This document shows positions 1 to 9,280 of a stretch of DNA of 64,000 nt, piece by piece. The notes beneath the pieces were generated by a model. It did no database searches. It was not told the origin of the DNA and saw only the letters and a list, made by a program, of their open reading frames with translations. Source of the stretch: Porphyromonas pogonae. Its GTDB lineage: Bacteria; Bacteroidota; Bacteroidia; Bacteroidales; Porphyromonadaceae. Positions within the stretch are counted from its first letter, which is position 1; each line of letters starts with the position of its first letter. The stretch is from NCBI RefSeq assembly GCF_036320655.1, contig NZ_CP143258.1, forward strand, positions 310,001-374,000, given 5' to 3'. The translations under genes were made by a program, and so were the position numbers.

Positions 1-696
1 GCCACGGCCGTTGTTTTCACGACGACCGCCGGTAGCCTTAGGAGCAGCAAACGAAGGCGCGAGGTCACGCTTTTCATACACTTCACCTTTGCAAATCCAA
101 ACCTTAACACCGATCAACCCTACTTTAGTCAAAGCTTCAGCTTGCGCGTAGTCTATATCCGCACGCAATGTGTGAAGAGGAGTACGTCCTTCTTTGAACA
201 TCTCGGAACGAGCCATTTCAGCTCCGTTCAGACGACCTGAAACTTGAACCTTGATACCTTCAGCACCCATGCGCATAGCTGATGCGATGGCCATCTTAAC
301 GGCACGACGGTAAGCAATCTTACCTTCGAGCTGACGAGCGATGTTATCAGCAACGATAGCTGCGTCTATCTCGGGCTTACGGATTTCAAAGATATTGATC
401 TGAACATCTTTGTCGGTGATCTTCTTCAACTCCTCTTTCAGTTTATCAACTTCTTGACCACCTTTACCGATAATCATACCCGGACGAGCTGTGCAGATGG
501 TAATTGTAACCACCTTCAACGCACGTTCGATAACAATACGTGATACACTAGCCTTAGCCAAACGAGCATTCAGGTATTGACGAAGCTTGCTGTCTTCCAA
601 CAGCTTGTCTCCGTACTTTGAACCACCATACCAATTGGAATCCCATCCACGGATGTATCCCAAACGATTACTAATTGGATTAATTTTCTGTCCCAT
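1..696 (-). CDS. rpsC: 30S ribosomal protein S3 (partial, 3' end outside window)
   Basis: Ribosomal protein S3 of the small subunit, at the mRNA entry channel. The reading frame starts at the ATG complementary to 694-696 ([20 protein letters not shown]) and stays open for 232 codons to the window edge. The KH-domain loop is readable as [19 protein letters not shown], and the C-terminal half carries [19 protein letters not shown]. It lies 5 bp after rplV, as expected within the S10 operon. The C-terminus is cut by the window. The family assignment is certain. Confidence 0.97.
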   Translation of the reverse strand, partial: MGQKINPISNRLGYIRGWDSNWYGGSKYGDKLLEDSKLRQYLNARLAKASVSRIVIERALKVVTITICTARPGMIIGKGGQEVDKLKEELKKITDKDVQINIFEIRKPEIDAAIVADNIARQLEGKIAYRRAVKMAIASAMRMGAEGIKVQVSGRLNGAEMARSEMFKEGRTPLHTLRADIDYAQAEALTKVGLIGVKVWICKGEVYEKRDLAPSFAAPKATGGRRENNGRG

Positions 697-701
697 CCTG
701 A

Positions 702-1109
702 TTAAATGCTTTCGTTTTTAGTTAGTGTATCCACAAATAGCGTTACATGGTTCGAACGCTTACGAATTCTGTAACCTCTACCTTGGGGAGCAGGACGCAT
801 ACGCTTCAATGTAGAAGCGCCATCTACAAATATCTTAGTGATGAAGAGCTCGCCTTCCTCAGCTTTACGATCATTTTTCTGTTCCCAGTTAGCTATAGCC
901 GAGCGTAATAACTTTTCTACGCGTGCAGAAGCCTCTTTGTTAGAATATTTCAAAACGCCAAGAGCACGATTAACCTCCATACCGCGAACCATATCTACCA
1001 CCAAACGCATTTTGCGAGGTGAAGTAGGAACATTGCGCAATGAGGCAAAATAGGTGGTCTTTAGGGCTTCTTTTCTTGCTTCGGCTGAATTTTGTTTTCT
1101 AGCACCCAT
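702..1109 (-). CDS. rplV: 50S ribosomal protein L22
   Basis: Large-subunit protein lining the peptide exit tunnel. At 135 residues it has extra N-terminal residues ([20 protein letters not shown]) before the conserved core [20 protein letters not shown]. The tunnel hairpin region ends in [19 protein letters not shown], which is typical of the family. It sits between rpsS and rpsC, transcribed with them. Nothing unusual. Confidence 0.98.
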   Translation of the reverse strand: MGARKQNSAEARKEALKTTYFASLRNVPTSPRKMRLVVDMVRGMEVNRALGVLKYSNKEASARVEKLLRSAIANWEQKNDRKAEEGELFITKIFVDGASTLKRMRPAPQGRGYRIRKRSNHVTLFVDTLTKNESI

Positions 1110-1162
1110 TATTCTTAATACTTTTATTATTCAGATTCCTGAAGTGTTTGTACTCAACCGAA

Positions 1163-1432
1163 TTACTTCTTCTTATTACCGCCATGGCCACGGAATGTAC
1201 GCGTAGGAGCAAATTCGCCCAACTTGTGTCCAACCATGTTTTCGGTTACAAAAACAGGAATAAATTTATTACCATTATGAACTGCAATGGTGTGACCCAC
1301 GAAATCGGGTGAAATCATTGAAGCTCTTGCCCATGTCTTAACTACAGCCTTCTTACCGCTCTCGTTCATCGCCAAGACCTTTTTTTCCAGCTTGAGATTA
1401 ATATATGGACCTTTCTTTAGTGAACGACTCAT
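1163..1432 (-). CDS. rpsS: 30S ribosomal protein S19
   Basis: Head protein of the small subunit that binds 16S rRNA together with S13. Its 89 residues are close to the usual length. It begins [20 protein letters not shown] and carries the signature [20 protein letters not shown] at the C-terminus. A 53-bp gap separates it from rplV downstream and 20 bp from rplB upstream, as in S10 operons. Confidence 0.98.
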   Translation of the reverse strand: MSRSLKKGPYINLKLEKKVLAMNESGKKAVVKTWARASMISPDFVGHTIAVHNGNKFIPVFVTENMVGHKLGEFAPTRTFRGHGGNKKK

Positions 1433-1452
1433 AATTTTTCTTAATTAATCAG

Positions 1453-2277
1453 TTACTTAGTACGTCTCTCGATGATATACTTAGAAGAGTGCTTCTTAGG
1501 AGCTCTAGTCTTAAGACCCTTAGCATAAAGGCCGGTGCGTGAGCGAGGATGTCCTCCTGATGCACGTCCTTCACCACCACCCATGGGGTGATCTACAGGG
1601 TTCATAACCACACCACGGTTGCGTGGTCTGCGACCTAACCAGCGAGAACGACCAGCTTTACCTGACTTCTCAAGAGCATGGTCTGAGTTGCCTACACTAC
1701 CAATAGTAGCTTTACAAGCCGACAAAATACGGCGAGTTTCACCTGAAGGCATCTTGATCACTACGTAAGTACCTTCACGAGAGGTGAGCTGTGCGAATAC
1801 ACCGGCAGAGCGAACCAACTTGGCGCCTTGACCGGGACGAAGCTCGATATTGTGAATAATAGTACCTACAGGTATGTTTGCCAATGGCAAAGCGTTACCT
1901 ACCTCAGGAGCAGCTTCTGCGCCTGACATCACTGTCTGACCGACTTCCAATCCGTCGGGGGCAAGGATATAAGCCTTTGCACCGTCAACGTAGTACAACA
2001 ATGCGATGCGTGAAGTACGATTTGGATCGTACTCGATGCTCTTTACTGTTGCAGGGATGCCGTCTTTAGTTCTCTTGAAATCGATAAGACGAAGTTTTCT
2101 TTTATGACCACCGCCAATATAGCGCATAGTCATCTTACCGGTATTGTTACGACCACCGGTCTTTTTCATACCAACTACAAGAGACTTCTCTGGTGCACTG
2201 GCAGTGATAGTATCAAATGCACCAATAACCTTATGTCTCTGCCCCGGCGTTGTGGGCTTTAGTTTACGTATAGCCAT
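1453..2277 (-). CDS. rplB: 50S ribosomal protein L2
   Basis: Universal large-subunit protein near the peptidyl transferase centre. The 274 residues match the family length. The C-terminal signature [17 protein letters not shown] is intact, including the His of the NPVDHP motif implicated in activity, and is followed by [18 protein letters not shown]. It lies 9 bp downstream of rplW in the S10 operon. Confidence 0.98.
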   Translation of the reverse strand: MAIRKLKPTTPGQRHKVIGAFDTITASAPEKSLVVGMKKTGGRNNTGKMTMRYIGGGHKRKLRLIDFKRTKDGIPATVKSIEYDPNRTSRIALLYYVDGAKAYILAPDGLEVGQTVMSGAEAAPEVGNALPLANIPVGTIIHNIELRPGQGAKLVRSAGVFAQLTSREGTYVVIKMPSGETRRILSACKATIGSVGNSDHALEKSGKAGRSRWLGRRPRNRGVVMNPVDHPMGGGEGRASGGHPRSRTGLYAKGLKTRAPKKHSSKYIIERRTK

Positions 2278-2286
2278 TTTCTTTTA

Positions 2287-2580
2287 TTAGATATTTCCGA
2301 AAAAGTCGATGGTATCACCCTTCTTAAGCGTAATAACAGCCTTCTTGAATGAAGATTGTTTGCCTCTCAGTAATCCGCTCTTAGTATAACGGCTCTTGCG
2401 CTTGCCGTCATAATTCATCGTATTTACGCTTTCGACTTTTACATTATACATCGCCTCAACGGCATTTTTAATCTCGATCTTGTTCGCATCAGGAGAAACG
2501 CGGAAAGCATAACGCTCAGGCATCTTCTCCGTGATAGCCGTCATTTTTTCCGTGATAATCGGTTTGATGATAATTCTCAT
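2287..2580 (-). CDS. rplW: 50S ribosomal protein L23
   Basis: Exit-tunnel protein that docks trigger factor and SRP. The sequence has 97 residues and begins MRIIIKPIITEKMTAITEKM, the usual KPIiTEK start of the family. KIEIKNAVEAMYNVKVESVN is the conserved central strand-helix region. It lies 12 bp after rplD. Confidence 0.97.
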   Translation of the reverse strand: MRIIIKPIITEKMTAITEKMPERYAFRVSPDANKIEIKNAVEAMYNVKVESVNTMNYDGKRKSRYTKSGLLRGKQSSFKKAVITLKKGDTIDFFGNI

Positions 2581-2592
2581 ATTCTATTCTCC

Positions 2593-3222
2593 TTATGCCT
2601 TAAATTGTTCGTTGATAACTGCAAGAGCATCTTCGGTAACTACAAGCTTTTTGCAGTCGAGTACTGCATAAGTATGAAGTTGTGATGCGTTGATTAACTT
2701 TGCGTTTTGCAAGTTGCGAGCAGAAAGAGCTACATTCTTGTTTACATCAGAGAATACAAACAATGCCTTCTTATCAGCAACTTGAAGAGCTGAAGACATA
2801 GATAAGAAATCTTTTGTCTTAGGAGCTTCAAAGCTAAAGTTTTCAATTACCATGATGCCACCATCTTTAGCTTTATGAGCCAAAGCAGAACGACGCGCTA
2901 AAGATTTGAGCTTCTTGTTGAGCTTGAAGCTATAGTTGCGAGGGCGAGGGCCGAATACACGGGCACCACCCACCAATACGGGAGAATTGATATCACCACG
3001 ACGGGCACCACCGCCACCTTTTTGACGGATCAGCTTGCGGGTACTTCCTGACAGCTCGCTACGTTCTTTAGATTTGTGAGTACCTTGGCGTTGGTTCGCA
3101 AGATACTGCTTTACGTCCAAATAGATAGCGTGATCGTTAGGTTCGATGGCGAAGATAGCATCATCGAGGCTTACCTTACGTCCGGTGTCTTCGCCTTTGA
3201 TGTTATATACACTCAGTTCCAT
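2593..3222 (-). CDS. rplD: 50S ribosomal protein L4
   Basis: Large-subunit protein with an extended loop in the exit tunnel. At 209 residues it is of normal length. The tunnel loop is recognisable as [20 protein letters not shown] followed by [15 protein letters not shown]. In some bacteria L4 also represses its own operon; nothing here tests that. It starts directly after the rplC stop with no intergenic base, implying translational coupling. Confidence 0.98.
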   Translation of the reverse strand: MELSVYNIKGEDTGRKVSLDDAIFAIEPNDHAIYLDVKQYLANQRQGTHKSKERSELSGSTRKLIRQKGGGGARRGDINSPVLVGGARVFGPRPRNYSFKLNKKLKSLARRSALAHKAKDGGIMVIENFSFEAPKTKDFLSMSSALQVADKKALFVFSDVNKNVALSARNLQNAKLINASQLHTYAVLDCKKLVVTEDALAVINEQFKA

Positions 3223-3843
3223 TTACTTTTCGATTTTCAAGATTGAACCTTTAGCTCCGGGCACGCTACCTTTTACAAGAAGAAGGTTATGCTCGGGCAT
3301 TACTTTAATCACTTCGAGGTTCTGTACCGTAACACGCTCATTACCCATCTGACCAGCCATGCGGGTACCTTTGAATACTTTCGCAGGATATGAACAAGCA
3401 CCAACGGAACCGGGAGCACGAAGGCGGTTGTGCTGACCGTGTGTAGCTTGACCTACACCACCAAAGCCATGACGCTTAACAACACCTTGGAATCCCTTAC
3501 CCTTAGATGTACCGATAACATCGACAAACAATGCATCGGCAAAGAGATCTACATTGACTACATCACCCAGTTTGTACTGGTTGTTTTCAAAACCTTTGAA
3601 CTCGGCCAAGTGTCTCATGGGAGCTACAGACGCTTTCTGAAAGTGACCTTTCATGGGCTTAGAAGTGTTCTTTTCTTTAGCTTCGCTAAATCCAAGCTGT
3701 ACAGCTTCGTAGCCGTCATTTTCCAGAGTCTTGATCTGTGTTACCACACAAGGACCAACTTCGATAACAGTGCATGGAAGATTTTTTCCCTCGGCACTGA
3801 AAACGGATGTCATTCCGATTTTCTTTCCTAATAAACCTGGCAT
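3223..3843 (-). CDS. rplC: 50S ribosomal protein L3
   Basis: Early-assembly large-subunit protein reaching the peptidyl transferase centre. It has 206 residues and begins [20 protein letters not shown]. The signature around [20 protein letters not shown] contains the usual Gln that is a methylation site in some bacteria. It lies 21 bp after rpsJ. Confidence 0.98.
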   Translation of the reverse strand: MPGLLGKKIGMTSVFSAEGKNLPCTVIEVGPCVVTQIKTLENDGYEAVQLGFSEAKEKNTSKPMKGHFQKASVAPMRHLAEFKGFENNQYKLGDVVNVDLFADALFVDVIGTSKGKGFQGVVKRHGFGGVGQATHGQHNRLRAPGSVGACSYPAKVFKGTRMAGQMGNERVTVQNLEVIKVMPEHNLLLVKGSVPGAKGSILKIEK

Positions 3844-3864
3844 TTCAGTTTTTTATTAATTATC

Positions 3865-4170
3865 TCACACTTTGATTTCCACTTCTACTCCGCTGGGCAA
3901 CTCCAACTTCATCAGAGCGTCCACTGTATCGGCAGTAGAGTTGTGGATGTCTATAAGTCTCTTGTAAGAGCAGAGCTCAAATTGTTCGCGAGACTTTTTG
4001 TTTACGAACGTTGAGCGGTTCACCGTAAAGATTCTTTTGTGAGTAGGGAGCGGTATGGGACCGCTCACTACTGCACCTGTAGTCTTTACAGTCTTAACGA
4101 TCTTTTCTGCTGACTTGTCAACCAACATATGATCGTAAGACTTTAATTTAATTCTAATTTTTTGGCTCAT
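3865..4170 (-). CDS. rpsJ: 30S ribosomal protein S10
   Basis: Small-subunit head protein, also known as transcription factor NusE. The 101 residues are normal. The start is [20 protein letters not shown] and the loop signature is [17 protein letters not shown]. It follows fusA by 18 bp, so the str and S10 operons are joined with tuf absent between them, an arrangement usual in Bacteroidetes. Confidence 0.98.
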   Translation of the reverse strand: MSQKIRIKLKSYDHMLVDKSAEKIVKTVKTTGAVVSGPIPLPTHKRIFTVNRSTFVNKKSREQFELCSYKRLIDIHNSTADTVDALMKLELPSGVEVEIKV

Positions 4171-4188
4171 ATATACTATAAGAATGTA

Positions 4189-6312
4189 TTATTTAATCAA
4201 ATCAACGCGGCCATCTACCTCTGTAAGCACTTGCTTAGCGATAGAAGACGATACTTCTGCATAATGAGAGAAGCTCATTGTAGAAGTAGCGCGACCTGAA
4301 GTAATGGTACGCAATGAAGTTACATAACCAAACATCTCTGAGAGGGGCACTTTAGCCTTCACGATGCGAGCACCGGTACGGCTGCTTTCCATTCCTTCTA
4401 CCTGACCGCGACGCTTGTTCAAGTCACCGATCACGTCACCCATACTTTCTTCCGGAGTAACCACTTCAAGCTTCATGATAGGCTCCATAAGGATAGGACC
4501 TGCCTGAGCCGATGCGTTTTTGAATGCTTGCAATGCACAGATTTCGAACGAAAGCTGGTCAGAGTCAACCGGGTGGAACGAACCATCGATCAGCGTTACT
4601 TTCAGTTTGTCCAGAGGATAACCTGCAAGTACACCATTCTTCATGGCACGCTGGAATCCTTTCTGTACAGAAGGTATAAATTCCTTGGGCACGTTACCGC
4701 CTTTTACTTCGTCTACAAACTGGAGTTCGCCTTCGAAGCTTTCGTCAGCAGGCTCCACACGTACGATGATATCGGCAAATTTACCACGACCACCGGTCTG
4801 TTTCTTGTACACTTCACGAAGTTCTACCGGCTTAGTGATAGCTTCTTTGTATGATACCTGAGGACGACCCTGATTACACTCTACCTTGAACTCACGACGC
4901 AGACGGTCTATGATGATCTCAAGGTGAAGCTCACCCATACCGCTGATTACCGTCTGACCTGTTTCGTCATTGGTCTGTACTCGGAAGGTAGGATCTTCTT
5001 CGGCCAACTTAGCCAACCCTGTACCGAGACGGTCAAGGTCTTTCTGAGTCTTAGGCTCGATAGCTACACCGATAACGGGATCGGGGAAGTCCATAGACTC
5101 AAGTGTAATAGGATGATTCTCATCACAGAGGGTATCACCGGTACGAATATCTTTGAAACCTACACCGGCACCGATGTCACCGCAACCAATTACATCCTTA
5201 GGATTTTGCTTGTTTGAGTGCATCTGGAAGAGACGTGAGATACGCTCTTTCTTCTCTGATCTTGAGTTGTAAACGTATGATCCTGCAGGCAGCTCACCTG
5301 AGTATACACGGAAGAAGCACAAACGACCTACATAGGGGTCTGTAGCAATCTTGAACGCAAGTGCGCACAAAGGAGCATCGGGCGTAGTAGGACGCACGAT
5401 CTCAACTTCAGGGTCACGGGGATCTGTACCCACGATTTCAGGGGTATCGGCAGGGCTTGGGAGGTATGCACAAACTGCGTCGAGCAGTGTTTGTACGCCC
5501 TTATTTTTGAATGAAGAGCCGCAAAGCATAGGATTGATCTGCATAGAAAGAGTTCCTTTACGCAGAGCTGAGCGGATTTCGTCTTCGGTAATAGTAGAAG
5601 GGTCTTCGAAGTATTTCTCCATCAACACCTCGTCTACTTCAGCCAAAGTTTCGAGCATTTTATCTCTCCACTCTTCGGCTTCAGCTTGAAGATCTGCGGG
5701 GATGGTATCTTCTTCGTATTCTGCACCCATAGTTTCGTCGTGCCATAGGATAGCTTTCATCTTAACAAGATCTACTACACCTTTGAATGACTCTTCTGAA
5801 CCTACAGGTATCTGAATAGGACAAGGATTAGCACCCAACACGTCTTTCAGCTGACGCACCACTTCAAAGAAGTTGGCACCGGAGCGGTCCATTTTGTTTA
5901 CGTAACCGATACGTGGCACATGATATTTATCAGCCTGGCGCCATACCGTTTCACTTTGGGGTTCTACACCACCAACAGCACAGAAGGTAGCTACGGCACC
6001 ATCGAGGATACGCAATGAACGCTCTACTTCTACAGTAAAGTCAACGTGTCCCGGAGTATCAATCAAGTTGATTTTATATCTGGTATCGTTATAGTTCCAG
6101 AAGGTAGTTGTAGCAGCAGAGGTAATAGTGATACCACGCTCTTGCTCTTGCTCCATCCAGTCCATTGTAGCACCACCATCATGCACTTCGCCGATCTTGT
6201 GTGTAAGACCGGTGTAAAACAGGATACGCTCAGACGTTGTAGTCTTACCGGCATCGATGTGAGCCATGATACCGATATTTCTGGTGAGTTTTAAGTTTTT
6301 GTCTTCAGCCAT
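4189..6312 (-). CDS. fusA: Translation elongation factor G
   Basis: GTPase that drives ribosomal translocation. The 707 residues cover all five domains. G1 is [15 protein letters not shown] (about residues 17-31), G2 contains [10 protein letters not shown]3 is DTPGHVDFT and G4 is NKMDRSGA. The C-terminal domain carries [11 protein letters not shown] and ends at VDGRVDLIK. It is 5 bp after rpsG in the str operon. A second, diverged EF-G is common in this phylum but none is visible here. Confidence 0.98.
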   Translation of the reverse strand: MAEDKNLKLTRNIGIMAHIDAGKTTTSERILFYTGLTHKIGEVHDGGATMDWMEQEQERGITITSAATTTFWNYNDTRYKINLIDTPGHVDFTVEVERSLRILDGAVATFCAVGGVEPQSETVWRQADKYHVPRIGYVNKMDRSGANFFEVVRQLKDVLGANPCPIQIPVGSEESFKGVVDLVKMKAILWHDETMGAEYEEDTIPADLQAEAEEWRDKMLETLAEVDEVLMEKYFEDPSTITEDEIRSALRKGTLSMQINPMLCGSSFKNKGVQTLLDAVCAYLPSPADTPEIVGTDPRDPEVEIVRPTTPDAPLCALAFKIATDPYVGRLCFFRVYSGELPAGSYVYNSRSEKKERISRLFQMHSNKQNPKDVIGCGDIGAGVGFKDIRTGDTLCDENHPITLESMDFPDPVIGVAIEPKTQKDLDRLGTGLAKLAEEDPTFRVQTNDETGQTVISGMGELHLEIIIDRLRREFKVECNQGRPQVSYKEAITKPVELREVYKKQTGGRGKFADIIVRVEPADESFEGELQFVDEVKGGNVPKEFIPSVQKGFQRAMKNGVLAGYPLDKLKVTLIDGSFHPVDSDQLSFEICALQAFKNASAQAGPILMEPIMKLEVVTPEESMGDVIGDLNKRRGQVEGMESSRTGARIVKAKVPLSEMFGYVTSLRTITSGRATSTMSFSHYAEVSSSIAKQVLTEVDGRVDLIK

Positions 6313-6317
6313 TGTGT

Positions 6318-6794
6318 TTAGAATCTAAAGTGTGCGAATGCACGGTTAGCTTCAGCCATACGGTGCATATCTTCTTTGCGCTTGAACGCAGCACCTTGAC
6401 TATTAAATGCGTCCACAATTTCAGCAGCCAATTTATCTGACATTGACTTGCCGCCACGCTTGCGGGCAAAAAGAATCAGGTTCTTCATAGAGATTGACTC
6501 TTTTCTTTCAGGACGAATTTCAGTAGGAACCTGGAAGGTTGCACCACCGATTCGGCGAGACTTAACTTCTACTTGCGGAGTAATATTGTCCAATGCTGCT
6601 TTCCAGATTTCAAGCGGACTCTTCTCATCGTCCGAAATCTTTGCCTTTACCACCTCCAAAGCGGTATAAAAAATATCGAAAGCAGTACTCTTCTTTCCGT
6701 CGTACATCAGGTGATTAACAAACTTAGTCACCTTAACATCACCAAACACCGGATCAGGTAATACCTGTCTTTTCTTGGGTTTTGCTTTTCTCAT
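6318..6794 (-). CDS. rpsG: 30S ribosomal protein S7
   Basis: Primary 16S rRNA binding protein that nucleates assembly of the 30S head. It has 158 residues. The start [20 protein letters not shown] and the segment [20 protein letters not shown] are characteristic. The 247-bp spacer to rpsL upstream is longer than in most str operons and contains a small hairpin (GCCACA/TGTGGC near 6944-6960) but no clear promoter. Confidence 0.97.
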   Translation of the reverse strand: MRKAKPKKRQVLPDPVFGDVKVTKFVNHLMYDGKKSTAFDIFYTALEVVKAKISDDEKSPLEIWKAALDNITPQVEVKSRRIGGATFQVPTEIRPERKESISMKNLILFARKRGGKSMSDKLAAEIVDAFNSQGAAFKRKEDMHRMAEANRAFAHFRF

Positions 6795-7041
6795 TGTCTC
6801 AAAAAATTTCGTTTTTGTCGATTGGTTGCCATTTAGTCTTTGTCTTCAACATCCCCGCCGGGATATTTACTCAACCCTGTTTTTAGCCTATCCAATTGAA
6901 CTCAAAACCGGTTCTAAAAAAACTTTTGTAAAATAATAGTTAGCGCCACATCTTTGTGGCCTTTTGAAAGGACTAATAGCCTTTGCCGCAGTAAACCTCT
7001 TTATTCCTAAAGAGTACCGCCGCCGCTCATCCGGGGTAAGC

Positions 7042-7446
7042 TTATTTCTTCTTACCTGTAGCAGCAGCCTGACCGGGCTTAGGACGTTTAGCGCCGTATT
7101 TCGAACGTCTTTGAGTACGACCGTTTACACCGGCAGTATCAAGCGTTCCGCGAACAATGTGATAACGTACACCGGGGAGGTCTTTTACACGACCGCCACG
7201 TACCAACACGATGCTATGCTCTTGCAGGTTGTGGCCTTCTCCGGGGATGTAAGCATTAACTTCTTTTGAATTTGTGAGGCGCACACGGGCTACCTTACGC
7301 ATTGCAGAGTTAGGCTTCTTAGGAGTTGTGGTGTAAACACGTACACATACTCCACGACGTTGAGGACATGAATCCAAAGCCGGACTCTTACCCTTCTCAA
7401 CCAATGTTTCGCGTCCTTTTCTAACTAACTGTTGAATTGTAGGCAT
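7042..7446 (-). CDS. rpsL: 30S ribosomal protein S12
   Basis: Decoding-site protein of the small subunit and first gene of this operon. It has 134 residues. Both segments where streptomycin-resistance changes occur have the sensitive-type lysines: [13 protein letters not shown] and [13 protein letters not shown]. The C-terminus is slightly extended ([15 protein letters not shown]). A consensus promoter lies about 75 bp upstream. Confidence 0.98.
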   Translation of the reverse strand: MPTIQQLVRKGRETLVEKGKSPALDSCPQRRGVCVRVYTTTPKKPNSAMRKVARVRLTNSKEVNAYIPGEGHNLQEHSIVLVRGGRVKDLPGVRYHIVRGTLDTAGVNGRTQRRSKYGAKRPKPGQAAATGKKK

Positions 7447-7521
7447 TTCTTATCTGTTTATTACTATAAATTTTGTTCTTACAGTATTCATTTTACCGAG
7501 TGGACATTTCATTCGGTCGTG

Positions 7522-7552
7522 CAAAGGTAGTGATAATTTTTATTCCGACAAA
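7522..7552 (-). promoter_or_regulatory. Promoter of the rpsL/str-S10 operon
   Basis: On the minus strand TTTG (7552-7549) is followed after exactly 19 bp by TACCTTTG (7529-7522). This is the Bacteroidetes primary sigma form TTTG-N19-TAnnTTTG. Transcription would start near 7515, leaving a leader of about 70 nt before rpsL. Confidence 0.8.
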
Positions 7553-7923
7553 TAGAATAGTGCAAATTTATCTCAAAAAGAATGCGTTAGGTTACGGAAC
7601 ACAGGGTGAAAGCCACACTACTTACAGTGACAGCAGGCAAAAACAGGGAGTCATCCCGGCCCTGCATTCCATAAAATATAGACAAATCACACTCCGCCGC
7701 TCGGCATACTCTGGAATTCGCTCACCGCTATTCCGTAAGGTAATGAGGACAATATTGGCACTATACCTATTTATATATATACATGCAGATCAAAAATTAT
7801 ATCCTCTTCTTAGCTTCAGGATTTGCAATCAGGTAAAATGAGAGTAGAAACTATCATTTTGTCAATTTTTGCAGACAGATATGGCTACATGGATTTACTC
7901 CTTGCACCGATTAGTAGTAGCTC

Positions 7924-7955
7924 TTGACAACGGGGTATCGGATGTTGTATCTTTG
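7924..7955 (+). promoter_or_regulatory. R1-A internal promoter
   Basis: TTGACAA (7924-7930) and TATCTTTG (7948-7955) match the Bacteroidetes -33/-7 elements with 21 bp between TTG and TATCTTTG. The same G-rich spacer and GTTGTATCTTTG end are shared with the other R1 copies, so the promoter is a conserved part of the repeat. Confidence 0.75.
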
Positions 7956-8258
7956 TGTATGGGCTGTACTTTATACCAATTATACGTTTATATCTCCTAA
8001 TCAATAACAATCTAAACAAATTACACAGATATGATGGCTACGGTGGATTACAATTTACCGATGAGTGCGAATCAGGGATTATTCGTTACGCCTTGTATGG
8101 AACTGTGTTGTACCTCTTCGCCGGCCTATTGCCCCTAAATCTATAGCCCCTACCACACACCGTGTATATCCTATACGGTACTTCTCTATATCCATATACC
8201 CAAGAGAAGGGCGAGTTTCATCAATGTGCCAACGAGATATCATATAGTGACCTCAGAC

Positions 8259-8367
8259 TTATACTATAAGGTCAATTGACCTATCCTATAAAGTGGGACG
8301 ACCTATCATAATAGGTCTGTAGACTTATGTACAGAGACGGTAGACTTGTCATAATAGAATTGTGCGT
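8259..8367 (+). repeat. 22-bp tandem units in R1-A
   Basis: Imperfect tandem units run 8259-8280, 8281-8302, 8303-8324 and 8325-8345 (21 bp), then a terminal variant that merges into ATAATAGAATTG. Each unit begins YTAT and ends GAC, agreeing with the consensus from R1-B and R1-D (YTATCSTAYACGGACRATAGAC). Confidence 0.7.
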
Positions 8368-8683
8368 AGCATGGATAAATGCACCAAATCACCCTACATA
8401 ATTAATAAGCAGAATATATTACCACTACATTCTCCAGATATTTATCAAACCCTCGGAATGAGACATTTCAATTTATTTAGGCTTCATTTTGGGATAGATT
8501 TCCGCCTCAAAATGCGATTTCTTATTTAGACTTTGTATAAATAAGCTCTGTGTTGTAACTAGGAAACGATAAAAAGTGGAGACTTCATAGACATTATAAA
8601 CTTATTTAATTTACTAATATATAATATATTGTCAAAAACATACACTTCCTCACAAAGCTTCTTTTTTTGACATTATGTCAAAA

Positions 8684-9280
8684 TTCAGCTCCTCCATTCG
8701 TTATAGCGGAAGATTATAAGAGAGCAAAACAGCCTGTTATAATTTCCTCATACAGCTTTTGATCCCCTTGTCACACACGCCTATTTGAGCTTGAATAGAT
8801 ATAAATAAAAAGAGACATTATTGCTCTGGAATATTGATGTTATTTAATCACTATAGCCTACAAATTGCAAGAAGATCCGTATTAAAATCGTGTTTTATAT
8901 AATTTTATGATAAATAATCGTGGCTATGTGATTATTTTTTGTTTTCTTAGCACCCCATAAAACGGAAGTAATAAAAATATTCATCCATAGCACCATAGCG
9001 TGATGTAGATATGGCTGATGAGGAGAATATTTCTATCGACTTTCGATAATAAAATCAGCAATAGGCACGGTAGTTACCGGGTGTGATTGCCCCAAAAAGT
9101 TGATTGCACCGAGCAAAATAGCCCTGAGAGAGGAGCAAAACAAAGAGAGATACGTACACTACACACGAATAAGCCGCAAGACAGCGCTATGATTCTTGAT
9201 GATACGCCGAGGGCAACAATAATATGGTAAGATACGAAGAAACGAGTTAAATATCATCCTTAAAAAATAAAAGCTTTTTA
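8684..9280. other. AT-rich non-coding stretch upstream of the protease gene
   Basis: I see no conserved ORF, tRNA, repeat copy or convincing promoter in these bases. Stop codons are frequent in all frames. An A-rich stretch followed by AAGCTTTTTA lies immediately before the ATG at 9281. Confidence 0.5.

Larger units (their letters stand above)
7849..8683 (+). repeat. R1-A, long promoter-bearing non-coding repeat
   Basis: First of five related copies in the window. Order of parts: AACTATCATTTTGTCAA (7849-7865), promoter (7924-7955), about 300 bp with a short conserved block (GCGAATCAGGGATTATTCG, near 8068), 22-bp tandem units (8259-8367), the block CATAATAGAATTG, a CTTATTTA/TAAATAAG stem-loop (8521-8545), and the palindrome TTTTGACATtATGTCAAAA (8665-8683). 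No conserved ORF is present. It occupies most of the gap between the ribosomal operon and the protease/SusCD locus. Confidence 0.8.

Noticed and set aside
7473-7841. 122-codon ORF upstream of R1-A
   Set aside because: Overlaps the rpsL promoter in the opposite direction and shows no recognisable domain or start context.
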